From: Pseudomonas silvicola
GTDB taxonomy: Bacteria > Pseudomonadota > Gammaproteobacteria > Pseudomonadales > Pseudomonadaceae
Assembly (NCBI RefSeq): GCF_026651855.1
Contig: NZ_CP093280.1
Span: forward strand, 3,512,001 to 3,576,000
Direction: 5' to 3'
Length of the DNA stretch: 64,000 nucleotides
Positions within the stretch are counted from its first letter, which is position 1, and every line of letters begins with the position of its first letter. A program made the position numbers and the translations under genes. The notes under the pieces are model-generated. The model saw only the letters and a program-made list of their open reading frames with translations, ran no database searches and had not been told where the DNA came from. Shown in pieces: positions 1 through 8,911 of the stretch.

Positions 1-791
1 CCAACCGGTCATTCACGCCCCCTCCGGCGACGGCCGCGCAATTGCTGGGACTGCAAAGGGCATTGATGATGGACCACGTGGTCATCGTCAATTCCACGGT
101 TTATGGCCCGACCATCGAGCCTGTACTACAGGCCATCGAGCAACTGGGCCAACAGCGCGCCCGTGGGATTGCCCTGTTCGACCCGACCTTGACGCCCCGC
201 CAACTCGATGACCTGCATGCCCGGGGTATTCGGGGCATTCGCGTATTTCTGGGTTTGAACGCTGACGTCGACCTCAACGCCGCCGTCCGCGACCTGGCCA
301 TTGCCGACAGGCAAGTTCAGGGGCGGCCCTGGCATATCCAGGTTTACGGCAAGCACCTGGTGCTGGCGGCCTTGCGGGCGCCCTTGGCTGCGCTGCAGGC
401 ACCGTTGGTAATCGATCATTTCTGCGGCCTTGATGCGAGCCAGGGAATGCAGCAGACCGGGTTCAAGGAAGTCTTGGAGCTTGTAGGTAGTGGCAAGGCC
501 TACGTCAAATTGTCCGGGGCCTACTACTGCTCTGATCGGGGGCCGGATTATGCTGACATGCGTCCGTATGCCCAGGCGCTGATTGCCGCCAATCCCGATC
601 GGATACTATGGGGCAGTGATTGGCCGCATCCCAACAGTGCTCCCGTTGCGACGCGGGCAGCTACCCAGATTGCACCTGCCCAGTCGATAGATGATGGCTT
701 GATGCTCAATCAGTTGGCCACGTGGGCGCCTGATGCCACCCTGCGCCAACAGATGCTGGTGGGCAACCCCAAGCGGTTGTATGGGTTTTGA
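1..791 (+). CDS. Amidohydrolase of the COG3618 (lactonase) family, 5' end missing
   Basis: The frame is open from base 3 and runs in from before the window, so only the last 262 codons or so are seen. The protein looks like the amidohydrolase_2 group that includes 2-pyrone-4,6-dicarboxylate lactonase and sugar lactonases. Visible marks are VIDHFCG near the middle, YVKLSGAYY, and the C-terminal RILWGSDWPHP, which carries the metal-site aspartate of this family. The upstream metal-binding HxH is outside the window. It is convergent with the aldehyde dehydrogenase gene, and the nearby sugar-acid genes make a sugar-lactone or related substrate plausible. The substrate is inference. Confidence 0.8.
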   Translation, partial: NRSFTPPPATAAQLLGLQRALMMDHVVIVNSTVYGPTIEPVLQAIEQLGQQRARGIALFDPTLTPRQLDDLHARGIRGIRVFLGLNADVDLNAAVRDLAIADRQVQGRPWHIQVYGKHLVLAALRAPLAALQAPLVIDHFCGLDASQGMQQTGFKEVLELVGSGKAYVKLSGAYYCSDRGPDYADMRPYAQALIAANPDRILWGSDWPHPNSAPVATRAATQIAPAQSIDDGLMLNQLATWAPDATLRQQMLVGNPKRLYGF

Positions 792-795
792 TAGA

Positions 796-817
796 CCCCC
801 TCCCTGATGGGAGGGGG
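796..817. terminator. Hairpin between convergent genes
   Basis: Inverted repeat with 9-base arms (CCCCCTCCC at 796-804 and GGGAGGGGG at 809-817) and a TGAT loop. It lies just after the amidohydrolase stop and before the end of the minus-strand aldehyde dehydrogenase gene. There is no clear T run, so it is probably a weak or shared terminator. Confidence 0.5.
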
Positions 818-825
818 CGGTCAGA

Positions 826-2247
826 CTATCCCTGAACCCACTGGGGGGCGTCCTGCAACGCGACCGGGCGCAGGAAGCGCTGCAGCGCAGCGTAGCCCAC
901 CGAGGTGGTCTGCGGTGCGGTGGAGCTGGGCCACGGGCCGCCATGCTGTTGCGCGGCGCATACGGCTACGCCGGTGGGCACGCCGCCGAACAGTACGCGG
1001 CCTGACACCTGTTCGGCAGCTTGCACCAGGGCGCGGTTGGCTGGGGTATCGTCGCTGACGCCCCACAAGGTGGTGGTCAAAGTGCCGCCCACTGCGGCAA
1101 GCACCTGCAGTACTTCAGCCTGATTGCGGGCTTTCACCACCAGGGCGCCCGGGCCGAACATCTCTTCATGCAGGGCGGGGTTGGCAATGAACGCCGCCGC
1201 GTCGGCGGCGTACAGCCGTGGCGTCGGGCCTGCCCCTCCGTTGCCGGGTGCCAGCAAGGTGGTTGCGTGCTGCGCGACCTTGGCACTGGCTTGCTCGAAG
1301 CCCTGGCGCATGCCCGGAGTAAGCATGGCGTGGGTCTGGATCGGCGCCAGTGCTTCGCACAACTGGCCCAGGAAATGATCGCTGCTCGGGTCATCCAACA
1401 GCACGATCACCCCGGGGCTGGTGCAGAACTGCCCGCAGCCCAGGGTCATGGAGCCGGCCAGGAGGTTTGCCAGTTCCTCGCCGTTGGCCTGCAACGCAGC
1501 GGGCAATGCCACTAGGGGGTTGATCGAACCCAGTTCGCCAAAGAAAGGAATGGGGCGAGAGCGCTCATTGGCGAGCTTCCATAGCGCGGTGCCGCCTTGA
1601 TAGGAGCCGGTGAAGGCCACAGCGGCGATGCCCGGGTGCTGTACCAGATAAGCGCCGGCACCTCGGCTGGCCTGGTCGACCAGGGTCAGCAAGCCCTCGG
1701 GCAGTTGCTGGCTGGCAATCACCTGGTGGGCGATGTCGAACACTGCTTTGGACAGGCGCGGATGGCCCGAGTGTGCCTTGACGACGACCGGGCAGCCCAC
1801 TGCGAGGGCCGACGCGGTATCGCCACCTAGCACGGAGAAGGCAAACGGAAAGTTACTCGCCGAGAACATCGCCACCGGCCCTACTGGGCGCAGCACGCGG
1901 GTCAGCTGTGGGCGACCGGCAGGTGGCGAACCGGCCACGGCTGAGTCAACGACCGGGGCGAGGGCGACACCCGACTGCAGTTGCTCGGCGAAGCCGCGCA
2001 ATTGAAAAGCCGTACGGGCTATTTCGCCGGCCAAGCGCGTGGCGCCCAGGTGGGTTTCCTCGTCGGCCAGGGGCACCAGCGTTTGCTGATGGGCTTGCAG
2101 TGCATCGGCCAGTGCCTCAAGCAAGCCAGCGCGTACTTGCGCCGGAGCTTGTGCCCATGCCGGCGCGGCCTCGCGCGCCAGGTCGACGGCAGTGTCGATG
2201 ACGGTGTACTCGTGGTTTTGTTGTTGTTCGGTGGGTTGCATGGCCAT
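826..2247 (-). CDS. Aldehyde dehydrogenase, 2-oxoglutarate semialdehyde dehydrogenase type
   Basis: A 473-residue NAD(P)-dependent aldehyde dehydrogenase. The catalytic glutamate (FFGELGS, about residue 238) and catalytic cysteine (GQFCTSP, about residue 275) are present, and the cofactor-binding FTGS motif lies before them. The alanine-rich N-terminus and the overall form resemble 2-oxoglutarate semialdehyde (2,5-dioxovalerate) dehydrogenases, which finish oxidative pentose and hexarate pathways. A longer frame exists, but ATG 2247 has AGAGG just upstream and removes a 22-residue odd extension. It is the last gene after the first gluconate dehydrogenase operon (128-base gap), so the operon may couple periplasmic sugar oxidation to cytoplasmic breakdown. 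The exact substrate is inference. Confidence 0.85.
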   Translation of the reverse strand: MAMQPTEQQQNHEYTVIDTAVDLAREAAPAWAQAPAQVRAGLLEALADALQAHQQTLVPLADEETHLGATRLAGEIARTAFQLRGFAEQLQSGVALAPVVDSAVAGSPPAGRPQLTRVLRPVGPVAMFSASNFPFAFSVLGGDTASALAVGCPVVVKAHSGHPRLSKAVFDIAHQVIASQQLPEGLLTLVDQASRGAGAYLVQHPGIAAVAFTGSYQGGTALWKLANERSRPIPFFGELGSINPLVALPAALQANGEELANLLAGSMTLGCGQFCTSPGVIVLLDDPSSDHFLGQLCEALAPIQTHAMLTPGMRQGFEQASAKVAQHATTLLAPGNGGAGPTPRLYAADAAAFIANPALHEEMFGPGALVVKARNQAEVLQVLAAVGGTLTTTLWGVSDDTPANRALVQAAEQVSGRVLFGGVPTGVAVCAAQQHGGPWPSSTAPQTTSVGYAALQRFLRPVALQDAPQWVQG

Positions 2248-2374
2248 GATTCCTCTCTTGGCGGCGCAGCGAAGTGAAAGCGCCATGCTAGGGCCCGGCT
2301 GCGCCCTGGCCAAACGCCTTCAAGTGACTACCCCGTGCAGGTCCCAGCGGGTGGGACTGCGCAGCAGGTGACGC

Positions 2375-3679
2375 CTACGGTTTCTGGCTCAGCAGGGGCT
2401 GTGCGCCGAGCGCCGACCTTGCCCGTGCCACATCCTGGGTATCAACGGCAGGCGCGGCATTGCCCCAGCTATTGCGGACATACGTCAGCACTGCAGCGAT
2501 GTCGCTATCCCCGAGCTTCCAGTCAAACGACGGCATGCCCGCGCCTGTGGGGTTACCCTCGGTCGCCACGGCCCGGCCGCCCTTGAGCACCGCGCTGACC
2601 AGGTTCGAACCCGTGGGCGTGCGGATCTGCGGGTTGGCGGCAAAGGCGGTGACCATACCGGCGATGCCTTCGCCCTGGACCCCGTGGCACGCCATGCAGT
2701 TGGCTTCGTACACCTGTGCGCCACGGCCCATGGGCGCAACGCCGGCCTGCAACGCTGCTGGCGCCACCGCGCCGGACCCGGGCAGGGACTTGAGGTAGAG
2801 GGCGATGGCGTCCAGGTCCTCGCCGCGCAAGTACTGGGTGGAGTGTTCCACCGCCTCGCCCATGGCGCCCGAAGCCACAGCCTGGTGGTTGCTGCCCAGC
2901 TTCAAATAGTCACGCACCTGTGCCTGGCTCCAGCTGCCCAGGCCCAGGTAGGCGTTGTTGGTGATGTCCGGCGCGTGCCCGCCCAACAGTTCTGCACCTT
3001 GCAGGTAGGCGCCGGTATCGCCGCCCAGCGCATTCTTGGGGGTGTGGCAGGCGGCGCAGTGTCCGGCGCCGTCCACCAGGTAGCGGCCGCGGTTCCAGGC
3101 CGTTGGCTGGTTGGGGGCGGGCAGATAAGGGTGGTTATCGAAGAACAGCAGGTTCCAGCCCACCATGGCCAGGCGGATGTTGTACGGGAAACCCAGGGTG
3201 TTGGCCGGTGCGGTCTGTTGCACCGGGGCAAGGGAGCGCACGTAGGCCCACAGGTCGTGCATGTCGGCGTCGTTCATTTTCACGTAGGCGTTGTAGGGCA
3301 TGGCCGGGTACAGCTGCTGCCCGTCCGGGCGCTTGCCGTGACGCACGGCGCGGAAGAAGTCGCGTTCGGTCCAGTGGCCGATGCCGCTGGCGCGGTCGGG
3401 GGTGATGTTGGTGGAGTGGATCACGCCGAACGGTGTCTGCAGGCCATAGCCACCGGCATAGGCGCGGCCGCCCGGCGCGGTGTGGCAGGCGGCACAGTCA
3501 CCCTGGATGGCCACGTAGGCGCCACGCTGGATCGCCTGGGCGTCGGCCGCCGGGGCAGTGGCTGCCTGCACGCTATCATCGGCCACGTCATCGGCGCGGC
3601 TGCTGCCGTTGAGGTACAACGCACAGCCCAAGGCCGCCAGCACGGCCACTGCCAGGCCAGTCAAAAGCTGTTTTTTCAT
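2375..3679 (-). CDS. Gluconate 2-dehydrogenase-type cytochrome c subunit (copy 1)
   Basis: A 434-residue triheme cytochrome c. Three CxxCH sites lie at residues 62-66, 208-212 and 328-332. An N-terminal hydrophobic segment (LLTGLAVAVLAALGCALYL) acts as signal or anchor. This three-heme layout is that of the membrane cytochrome subunit of FAD-linked gluconate, 2-ketogluconate, sorbitol and alcohol dehydrogenases, passing electrons to the ubiquinone pool on the periplasmic face. It starts 12 bases after the flavoprotein subunit stops. It is clearly paralogous to the gene at 14497-15822. The substrate cannot be settled from sequence. Confidence 0.9.
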   Translation of the reverse strand: MKKQLLTGLAVAVLAALGCALYLNGSSRADDVADDSVQAATAPAADAQAIQRGAYVAIQGDCAACHTAPGGRAYAGGYGLQTPFGVIHSTNITPDRASGIGHWTERDFFRAVRHGKRPDGQQLYPAMPYNAYVKMNDADMHDLWAYVRSLAPVQQTAPANTLGFPYNIRLAMVGWNLLFFDNHPYLPAPNQPTAWNRGRYLVDGAGHCAACHTPKNALGGDTGAYLQGAELLGGHAPDITNNAYLGLGSWSQAQVRDYLKLGSNHQAVASGAMGEAVEHSTQYLRGEDLDAIALYLKSLPGSGAVAPAALQAGVAPMGRGAQVYEANCMACHGVQGEGIAGMVTAFAANPQIRTPTGSNLVSAVLKGGRAVATEGNPTGAGMPSFDWKLGDSDIAAVLTYVRNSWGNAAPAVDTQDVARARSALGAQPLLSQKP

Positions 3680-3691
3680 GCTCCGTGCTCC

Positions 3692-5467
3692 TTATGCCTG
3701 CACCAGTGGGCCGGGGTTGGCCAGGTACTGTTCCTTGATGGCCTTGGCGGTCCACAGGGCCAGGGCGCCGATGGTGACCGTAGGGTTGAAGCCACCGTTG
3801 TTGGGGAACGAAGAGGCGCCCAGCACGAACACGTTGTGCACGTCCCAGCTCTGCTGGTAGCGGTTCAGCGCGCTGGTTTTCGGGTCGGTACCCATGACCA
3901 CGCCGCCGATGGTGTGGGACGAGTCGTTGGCGCGGAACGGCGTGTAAGGGTCGGCGGCAAAGTTGTAGGACTCGATGCGCGTGCCGCCCACTTCCTTGGC
4001 GATGGCTTCGCACTTCTGGCGCACGAACTCGCCCGAGCGTTTGTCGTTGAGGTTGTAGTCGTAGGTCATGCGCAGCAGCGGGCGCCCGTAGTTGTCCTTG
4101 TACACCGGGTCCAGGTCGAACCAGGCGTCCTCATGGGCGTAGCTGGTGCCCTGGCCCTGGATCATGGCCCAGTTCTGGTAGCTGTGCTGGAAGGCCTTTT
4201 TCCAGCCTTTGCCCCAGGCAGGCGCGCCCTTGGGCAGCACGCCGGCCATGCCGATGGGCAGGCCGCTGTTGGACAGCGATTGGATGCCCGCACCGCCGAT
4301 GAAACCCAGGCCGGTGTGGTCGAAGTTGTCGGCGTTGAAGTCATCGATCTGGATGGCCAGGCAGCCGGTGTTGATGAACGGGTTGAGGTGCTCGTTCTCG
4401 AACCACAGGTAGGCATACGAAAGTGTCTGGAAACTGTAGTTGCGGCCGATCACGCCTTGCCTGGTGCGTGGGTCGTAGGGTTGGCCGATCCCGGACAGCA
4501 GCATCAGGCGCACGTTGTCCAATTGGTACGCGGCGACGATGACGATGTCGGCCGGCTGCTCGCCCGCCACGCCATCTTTGCCGATGAAGCTCACGCCCGT
4601 GGCCGTCTTGCCGTCGGCGGCCTTGTTGATGTGCAGCACTTCGGTATCGGTCAGCACTTCGAAGGTGGGCTGGCGCATCAGCGCGGGCACCACGCAGGCG
4701 TTGGGGCTGCTCTTAGACCAGTTGCCGCAGCCGAACAGCTGGCAATAGCCGCAGTAGGTGCAGGGGCCCATGCGCACGCCCAGGGCATTGACGTAGGCGC
4801 GCGAAATGGTGCCCGCTGGGACCGGGAAGGGGTGGTAACCCATCTCGGTGGTTTTACGGGTAAAGATGTCATTCCAGTGGCTGGGCACCAGGGGCGGGGT
4901 GGGGAAGTCGCGGCTGCGCGAGCCTTCGAAGGGGTTGCCACCGGGGATGACCGTGCCGTTGATCACGCCGGCCTGGCCGCTGGTGCCGGCAATGCGCTCG
5001 AAGCGATCGTAGAAGGGTTCCAGCTCATCGTAGGTGATGCCCCAGTCCTGCACCTGCAGGCCGGGCACCAGCTGCTGCTTGCCGTAGCGCTCCACGGTCT
5101 TGCTGTAGGGCTGGAAGTCGAACGGGTTGAAGCGCCAGGACGCCGCCGCCCAGTGAGTGCCGGCGCCGCCGACGTTGTAGCCCAGGGTCAGGTTGCTCCA
5201 CTCGCGTACCGGCAGTGCCTGTTGGTTGGCGTTGTTGCGCACGGTGTAGGTTTCCAGCCTGGGCGGCTGCAGGATTTCCTTGCGCGTGGCCCAGCGCAGT
5301 TCATCGGTGTCTACCGAAGGCGGGAAGTCGGTGGCGGTGTCGCGCCAGGCGCCGCGCTCGATGGCTACCACCTTGAGGCCCGCCCGGGCCAGTTCTTCGG
5401 CAATCACGGAACCGGACCAGCCCAGGCCGATCACTACCACGTCCGCTTTGGGTCTTGCGTTTGCCAT
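3692..5467 (-). CDS. GMC-type flavoprotein subunit of gluconate 2-dehydrogenase-like enzyme (copy 1)
   Basis: A 591-residue GMC oxidoreductase, the catalytic subunit. The dinucleotide fold is at residues 10-38 (VVIGLGWSGS followed by VVAIERG). A cysteine cluster (C236, C239, C242, C247 in CTYCGYCQLFGC) resembles the set that holds an iron-sulfur cluster in related FAD glucose and fructose dehydrogenases; assigning one here is inference. The C-terminal GMC signature NVFVLGASSFPNNGG is intact. It has no signal peptide of its own, and such subunits are co-exported with the Tat-bearing small subunit encoded just upstream. It sits between the small subunit and the cytochrome gene, the usual order for this complex. 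Confidence 0.92.
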   Translation of the reverse strand: MANARPKADVVVIGLGWSGSVIAEELARAGLKVVAIERGAWRDTATDFPPSVDTDELRWATRKEILQPPRLETYTVRNNANQQALPVREWSNLTLGYNVGGAGTHWAAASWRFNPFDFQPYSKTVERYGKQQLVPGLQVQDWGITYDELEPFYDRFERIAGTSGQAGVINGTVIPGGNPFEGSRSRDFPTPPLVPSHWNDIFTRKTTEMGYHPFPVPAGTISRAYVNALGVRMGPCTYCGYCQLFGCGNWSKSSPNACVVPALMRQPTFEVLTDTEVLHINKAADGKTATGVSFIGKDGVAGEQPADIVIVAAYQLDNVRLMLLSGIGQPYDPRTRQGVIGRNYSFQTLSYAYLWFENEHLNPFINTGCLAIQIDDFNADNFDHTGLGFIGGAGIQSLSNSGLPIGMAGVLPKGAPAWGKGWKKAFQHSYQNWAMIQGQGTSYAHEDAWFDLDPVYKDNYGRPLLRMTYDYNLNDKRSGEFVRQKCEAIAKEVGGTRIESYNFAADPYTPFRANDSSHTIGGVVMGTDPKTSALNRYQQSWDVHNVFVLGASSFPNNGGFNPTVTIGALALWTAKAIKEQYLANPGPLVQA

Positions 5468-5549
5468 TGGTCAATCCTTTGTGCGCGCAGCCGGGCGCCG
5501 TGCCGGGCTGACAAAAAGAGGGGGGTATAAAGAGCAGGATTGACCTGTA

Positions 5550-6263
5550 TCAGGCGCGGTCGAGCAGGCTCACCGGCTCCAGGTTCAAGGCCATGCCTTT
5601 CTTCTGCAGGTAGGGGCGGTAGTCATAGCGGGCGCCGGGGAAGCCGATCAGCTTCCAGCCCACCATGCCGCGGTTGCCGCCGTACAGCGGGTCGGCCAGA
5701 TAGCCTTCGCGCACGTTCTGCAGCAACAGGGCGAAGAAGTCGGTGGGTGCGGTGTTGGCCAGGGCCAAGGCGCCGCTTTCCATGGCGCGCAGCAGCGCGT
5801 CCTGGGTGTCGCCGTCCAGGGCGCTGAAGGGTTTGCCGTAGCGTGCCTGGGTGTAGCTGCCCAGGTCCTTCAGCCCGCTGCGGTAGCGTTGCGCGGGTGT
5901 TTGTGCAAACTGCGGGCCTTGCTCGGGCGTGCCCGCCACCACGGGGCCCAGGCGGTAGACGCTGGCCGCCTGGCCGAAGTCGCCGGCCAGTTCGCGGTCG
6001 ATGAACTCGACACAGCCGGCCTGGCTGGCGCCCATGCCCAGTTCATCCTCGGGAATCAGACGGTCGAAAACAGCGGCGACCTCACGGGCCTCTTCTGTCG
6101 TCAGATACAGCAGCCCGCCGCTGCGTGGGGGCCGGGGCAGGGCGTCAGGGCGGGTGCCTACGGGCATCGGGGTGTGGGCGTTGATGACACTGGCCCCCGC
6201 AGTGCTGGCCACGCCCAGTGCAGTCAATTGCACAATCGAGATCAAGGCATCTCGTCGATTCAT
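5550..6263 (-). CDS. Gluconate 2-dehydrogenase subunit 3 (gamma) family protein (copy 1)
   Basis: A 237-residue small subunit. The N-terminus MNRRDALISIVQLTALG is a twin-arginine signal; in this family it carries the flavoprotein across the membrane. The body contains LTTEEAREVAAVFDRLIPED and the ending GNRGMVGWKLIGFPGARYDYR, both typical of the gluconate_2-dh3 family. It is the first gene of the minus-strand operon, with the conserved promoter block about 100-140 bases upstream. The 82-base gap to the flavoprotein gene is consistent with one transcript. Confidence 0.9.
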   Translation of the reverse strand: MNRRDALISIVQLTALGVASTAGASVINAHTPMPVGTRPDALPRPPRSGGLLYLTTEEAREVAAVFDRLIPEDELGMGASQAGCVEFIDRELAGDFGQAASVYRLGPVVAGTPEQGPQFAQTPAQRYRSGLKDLGSYTQARYGKPFSALDGDTQDALLRAMESGALALANTAPTDFFALLLQNVREGYLADPLYGGNRGMVGWKLIGFPGARYDYRPYLQKKGMALNLEPVSLLDRA

Positions 6264-6340
6264 GGTGTTGCTCCTCAGGTATCACGAAAGGCAGTACGCT
6301 GCTGCCTGACCGTCCGCAAGGCTCTGGGACGGGCACGGTG

Positions 6341-6400
6341 GGCGAGTCTAGGGGTGCGGCATATCACCGCGCCACTCACTCTTTGACGTGTTTCCTTCAA
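6341..6400. promoter_or_regulatory. Conserved promoter/operator block of gluconate dehydrogenase operon 1
   Basis: Contains TTGACGTGTTTCCTTCAA at 6383-6400 (ends TTGA and TCAA inverted). Running towards the minus-strand operon, it is followed by a stretch that matches the block at 18569-18628 almost base for base, including a possible minus-strand -10 (TAGACT, where the other copy has TAGAAT). It lies between divergent genes: the dehydrogenase operon and the LacI-family gene at 6499. The regulator that binds it is unknown. The LacI-family protein next door is one candidate. Confidence 0.6.
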
Positions 6401-6498
6401 GCCCCGATTGAGGCGGGCGCTCGCCAGCACGCAGCCATTGCCCTACAAATGATAGGATTCACGGCTTTCGCCTTTCCTGTTCCGGACACGTTCACGCC

Positions 6499-7548
6499 AT
6501 GGTCGACCTGCCTGCCGACACTCCCGATTTGCGCCGCGCCACGGTGACGCTCAGTGACGTCGCGCGGCTGGCTGGCGTGGCGCCCATGACCGTGTCGCGC
6601 TACCTGAACCAGCCCGCCACCGTCAGCAGCGCTACCCGCCTCAAGGTGCAGCGCGCCATTGAACAGACCGGTTATGTGCACAACCGCCTGGCGGGGTCGC
6701 TGCGTTCCAACCGCACGCGGCTGGTGGCGGTGGTGCTGCCCATGGTCACCAACCCGCTGTTCTCCGACACCTTCCAGGCCATCAACGAACGCCTGGCGCA
6801 GGCCGGCTACCAGGTGCTGCTGGGCGTGTCGGGCTATGAGCGCGAGCAGGAGCAGGAATTGCTGGAGGTCATTCTCAGCCGCCGGCCCGACGGCATCATC
6901 CTCACCGGCACCCTGCACACCCCGGCCAGCCGCAACCGCCTGCGCGCCGCTGGTGTGCCTGTGGTGGAGACCTGGGACCTGAGCGCCGAGCCCATCGACA
7001 TGCTGGTGGGCTTTTCCCACGAGCAGGCGGGGCGCGAGGTGGCGCGCCACCTGCTGGGCCTGGGCTATCGCCGGTTTGCGCTGCTGGGCGTGGACGACCC
7101 CCGTGGCCAACGGCGGGCGGCCAGCTTTGTCCAGGCCTTGGCAGAGCAGGGGGTCGAAGCCGTCGCCCAGCGCGTCTTTGCCGGCGCACCTTCCCTGGCC
7201 CAGGGCCGCGAAGGGTTGAGTGCATGGCTCACGCCAGTGCCGGGCCCCGGCGAACAGCCATTGATGGTGGTGTGCACCTCCGACACCATCGCCCAGGGCG
7301 TGCTGACCGAGGCGGCGGCGCGAGGTATTGCCGTGCCGGAGCAGGTGGCGGTGATGGGCTTTGGTGACATGGCGTTCGCGGCGCATACCTTCCCGGCCCT
7401 GTCGACGGTGCGCATCGACGGCGCGCTGATGGGGCACACGGCGGCGCAGCGCTTGCTGGACCGGCTACAGGGGCTGCCCTGCGAGGCCGTCGTTGAGGAC
7501 ATTGGCTTCAGCCTGGTACAGCGGCAGAGCACGGCCACCCTTCGGTGA
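6499..7548 (+). CDS. LacI-family transcriptional regulator, GntR-like
   Basis: A 349-residue repressor. The HTH is at residues 18-40 (LSDVARLAGVAPMTVSRYLNQP) and is followed by the hinge and a periplasmic-binding-protein-like sensor domain (LVAVVLPMVTNPLFSDTFQAI onward). The shape is closest to gluconate and sugar-acid repressors. It is divergent from the first gluconate dehydrogenase operon and directly upstream of the dehydratase operon. A good LacI-type palindrome at 7635-7650 makes that operon its most likely target. The effector is probably a sugar acid or its lactone (inference). Confidence 0.88.
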   Translation: MVDLPADTPDLRRATVTLSDVARLAGVAPMTVSRYLNQPATVSSATRLKVQRAIEQTGYVHNRLAGSLRSNRTRLVAVVLPMVTNPLFSDTFQAINERLAQAGYQVLLGVSGYEREQEQELLEVILSRRPDGIILTGTLHTPASRNRLRAAGVPVVETWDLSAEPIDMLVGFSHEQAGREVARHLLGLGYRRFALLGVDDPRGQRRAASFVQALAEQGVEAVAQRVFAGAPSLAQGREGLSAWLTPVPGPGEQPLMVVCTSDTIAQGVLTEAAARGIAVPEQVAVMGFGDMAFAAHTFPALSTVRIDGALMGHTAAQRLLDRLQGLPCEAVVEDIGFSLVQRQSTATLR

Positions 7549-7561
7549 TATCGCTATCATT

Positions 7562-7579
7562 TTGACGTGTTCCCCTCAA
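7562..7579 (+). promoter_or_regulatory. Third copy of the TTGACGTG-type element
   Basis: TTGACGTGTTCCCCTCAA matches the 18-bp element at 6383 and 18611 at 16 of 18 positions. It lies between the LacI gene stop and the dehydratase operon, in the same orientation as the downstream genes. Flanks do not match the other two copies, so only the element itself is conserved. Confidence 0.5.
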
Positions 7580-7634
7580 ATCTGCGTTTAGTGCTTGCCA
7601 TGAAAACCGCCTGAGCCTACTTTTTTGCCTATGA

Positions 7635-7650
7635 ATGGTAACGATACCAT
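7635..7650. promoter_or_regulatory. LacI-family operator candidate
   Basis: ATGGTAACGATACCAT is a 16-bp palindrome with a central CG and a single mismatched pair next to it, the classic LacI-family operator form. It lies 32 bases before the dehydratase start, where repressor binding would block transcription, and 87 bases after the LacI gene. Confidence 0.6.
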
Positions 7651-7681
7651 CGTGTGTTGAAGTCGCCTCAGGATAAAAACA

Positions 7682-8884
7682 ATGTCAACCATCACCTGTA
7701 TTCGCACGCTGCGCCTGCCCCAACGCCCCAAGCTGATCTGGCTGGAAATCGAGACCGACGAGGGCCTGATCGGCCTGGGTGAAACCTTTCGCGGCGCCGC
7801 CACCGTGGAGGCGGCCGTCCATGAGCTGATCGCCCCCGGGTTGATCGGTCGGGACTCGCGCCAGATCGAAGCGATTTCGCTGGAACTCACCAGCCCTTAT
7901 GTCGGCTATCACAGCGCCAGCGCCGAGATTCGGGCCGCCAGTGCCGTGGACATCGCCCTGTGGGACCTCAAGGGCCAGCGCCACGGCATCCCGATCCACG
8001 AAGCACTGGGCGGCGCCTGTCGCGACCGTATCCGGGTCTACAACACCTGCGCCGGCTACGAATTCAACACCCAGCAGGGCGCCCGCCGCGAGATCACCGA
8101 CGCGGACCGGGCCCAAGGCCCTTATGACGATCAACTGGCCTTCAGCCGCGACGCCGGCGCCCTGGCGATCAGCCTGGTGGAAGAGGGCTACACCGCGATG
8201 AAGATCTGGCCCTTCGATCAATTTGCCCGCCAGGCCGGCGCCAACAGCATCAGCCTGGCGGACGTGCGCAAGGGCTGCGAGGCGTTCCGCCAGATCCGCG
8301 AGGCGGTGGGTGATCGCATCGAGATCATGTGCGAGCTGCACAGCCTGTGGGACAGCGCGGCCGCCTTGCGCATCTGCCAGGCGCTGGAGGCGTTCGACGT
8401 CTATTGGGTCGAAGACCCACTGTGCAAGATGGACGACGCCCAGGCCCTAGCCGACCTGCGCCGTCGAACGCGGGTGCCGATCTGCGCCAGCGAAACCCTG
8501 GGCGGCAGCGTGGCCTACCGCGACCTGCTCAAGGCCGGCAGCCTGGATTACCTGATGCTGGACCTGGTGTGGTGCGGCGGCTTCACCGAAGCGCGCAAGA
8601 TCGCCGCCCTGGCCCAGGCCTACAACAAGCCGTTGGCACCCCACGACTGCACCGGGCCGGTGGCGCTGTATGCCGGTTTGCAGCTGGCCCTGCATGCGCC
8701 CACGGCGGTGCTGCAGGAGGTGGTGCGCGCCTCGCTGTCGACCTGGTACGGCGAATTGGTCACGCACCTGCCGCAGATCGTCGATGGCGTTGCCCTGGCA
8801 CCTACGCGGCCCGGCTTGGGCACGGCGCTGCGCCCTGAAACCCGGCGGCTTGCGGGGGCGATCATTCGCGAGACACGCAACTGA
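7682..8884 (+). CDS. Enolase-superfamily (mandelate racemase-like) acid-sugar dehydratase
   Basis: A 400-residue mandelate racemase/muconate lactonizing enzyme family member. Metal ligands are visible as E218 (CELH), E244 (WVEDP) and E271 (ASETL). Likely acid/base residues are H220, the KIW motif at K174 and H321 (APHDC). Such enzymes dehydrate aldonic or aldaric acids to 2-keto-3-deoxy acids. It is first in an operon with a sugar-acid MFS carrier and a lactonase-like propeller protein, so an aldonate is the natural substrate. Which one cannot be told from sequence. A LacI operator candidate and the TTGACGTG element lie upstream. Confidence 0.85.
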   Translation: MSTITCIRTLRLPQRPKLIWLEIETDEGLIGLGETFRGAATVEAAVHELIAPGLIGRDSRQIEAISLELTSPYVGYHSASAEIRAASAVDIALWDLKGQRHGIPIHEALGGACRDRIRVYNTCAGYEFNTQQGARREITDADRAQGPYDDQLAFSRDAGALAISLVEEGYTAMKIWPFDQFARQAGANSISLADVRKGCEAFRQIREAVGDRIEIMCELHSLWDSAAALRICQALEAFDVYWVEDPLCKMDDAQALADLRRRTRVPICASETLGGSVAYRDLLKAGSLDYLMLDLVWCGGFTEARKIAALAQAYNKPLAPHDCTGPVALYAGLQLALHAPTAVLQEVVRASLSTWYGELVTHLPQIVDGVALAPTRPGLGTALRPETRRLAGAIIRETRN

Positions 8885-8911
8885 CGTCCACCTTTCGGGA
8901 ACGAGAAGACA

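Noticed and set aside
2684-5530. Very long plus-strand open frame opposite the first dehydrogenase operon
   Set aside because: It is the antisense of the GMC and cytochrome genes. Composition (many Val, Gly, His, Gln) is typical of antisense frames in high-GC DNA, and no ribosome site or family match is seen.
6341-6400. Sigma-54 promoter (TGGCGCG to TGC) in front of dehydrogenase operon 1
   Set aside because: The GG to GC spacing is 11 bases instead of 10, and the paralogous promoter lacks the GC, so the match is probably chance.
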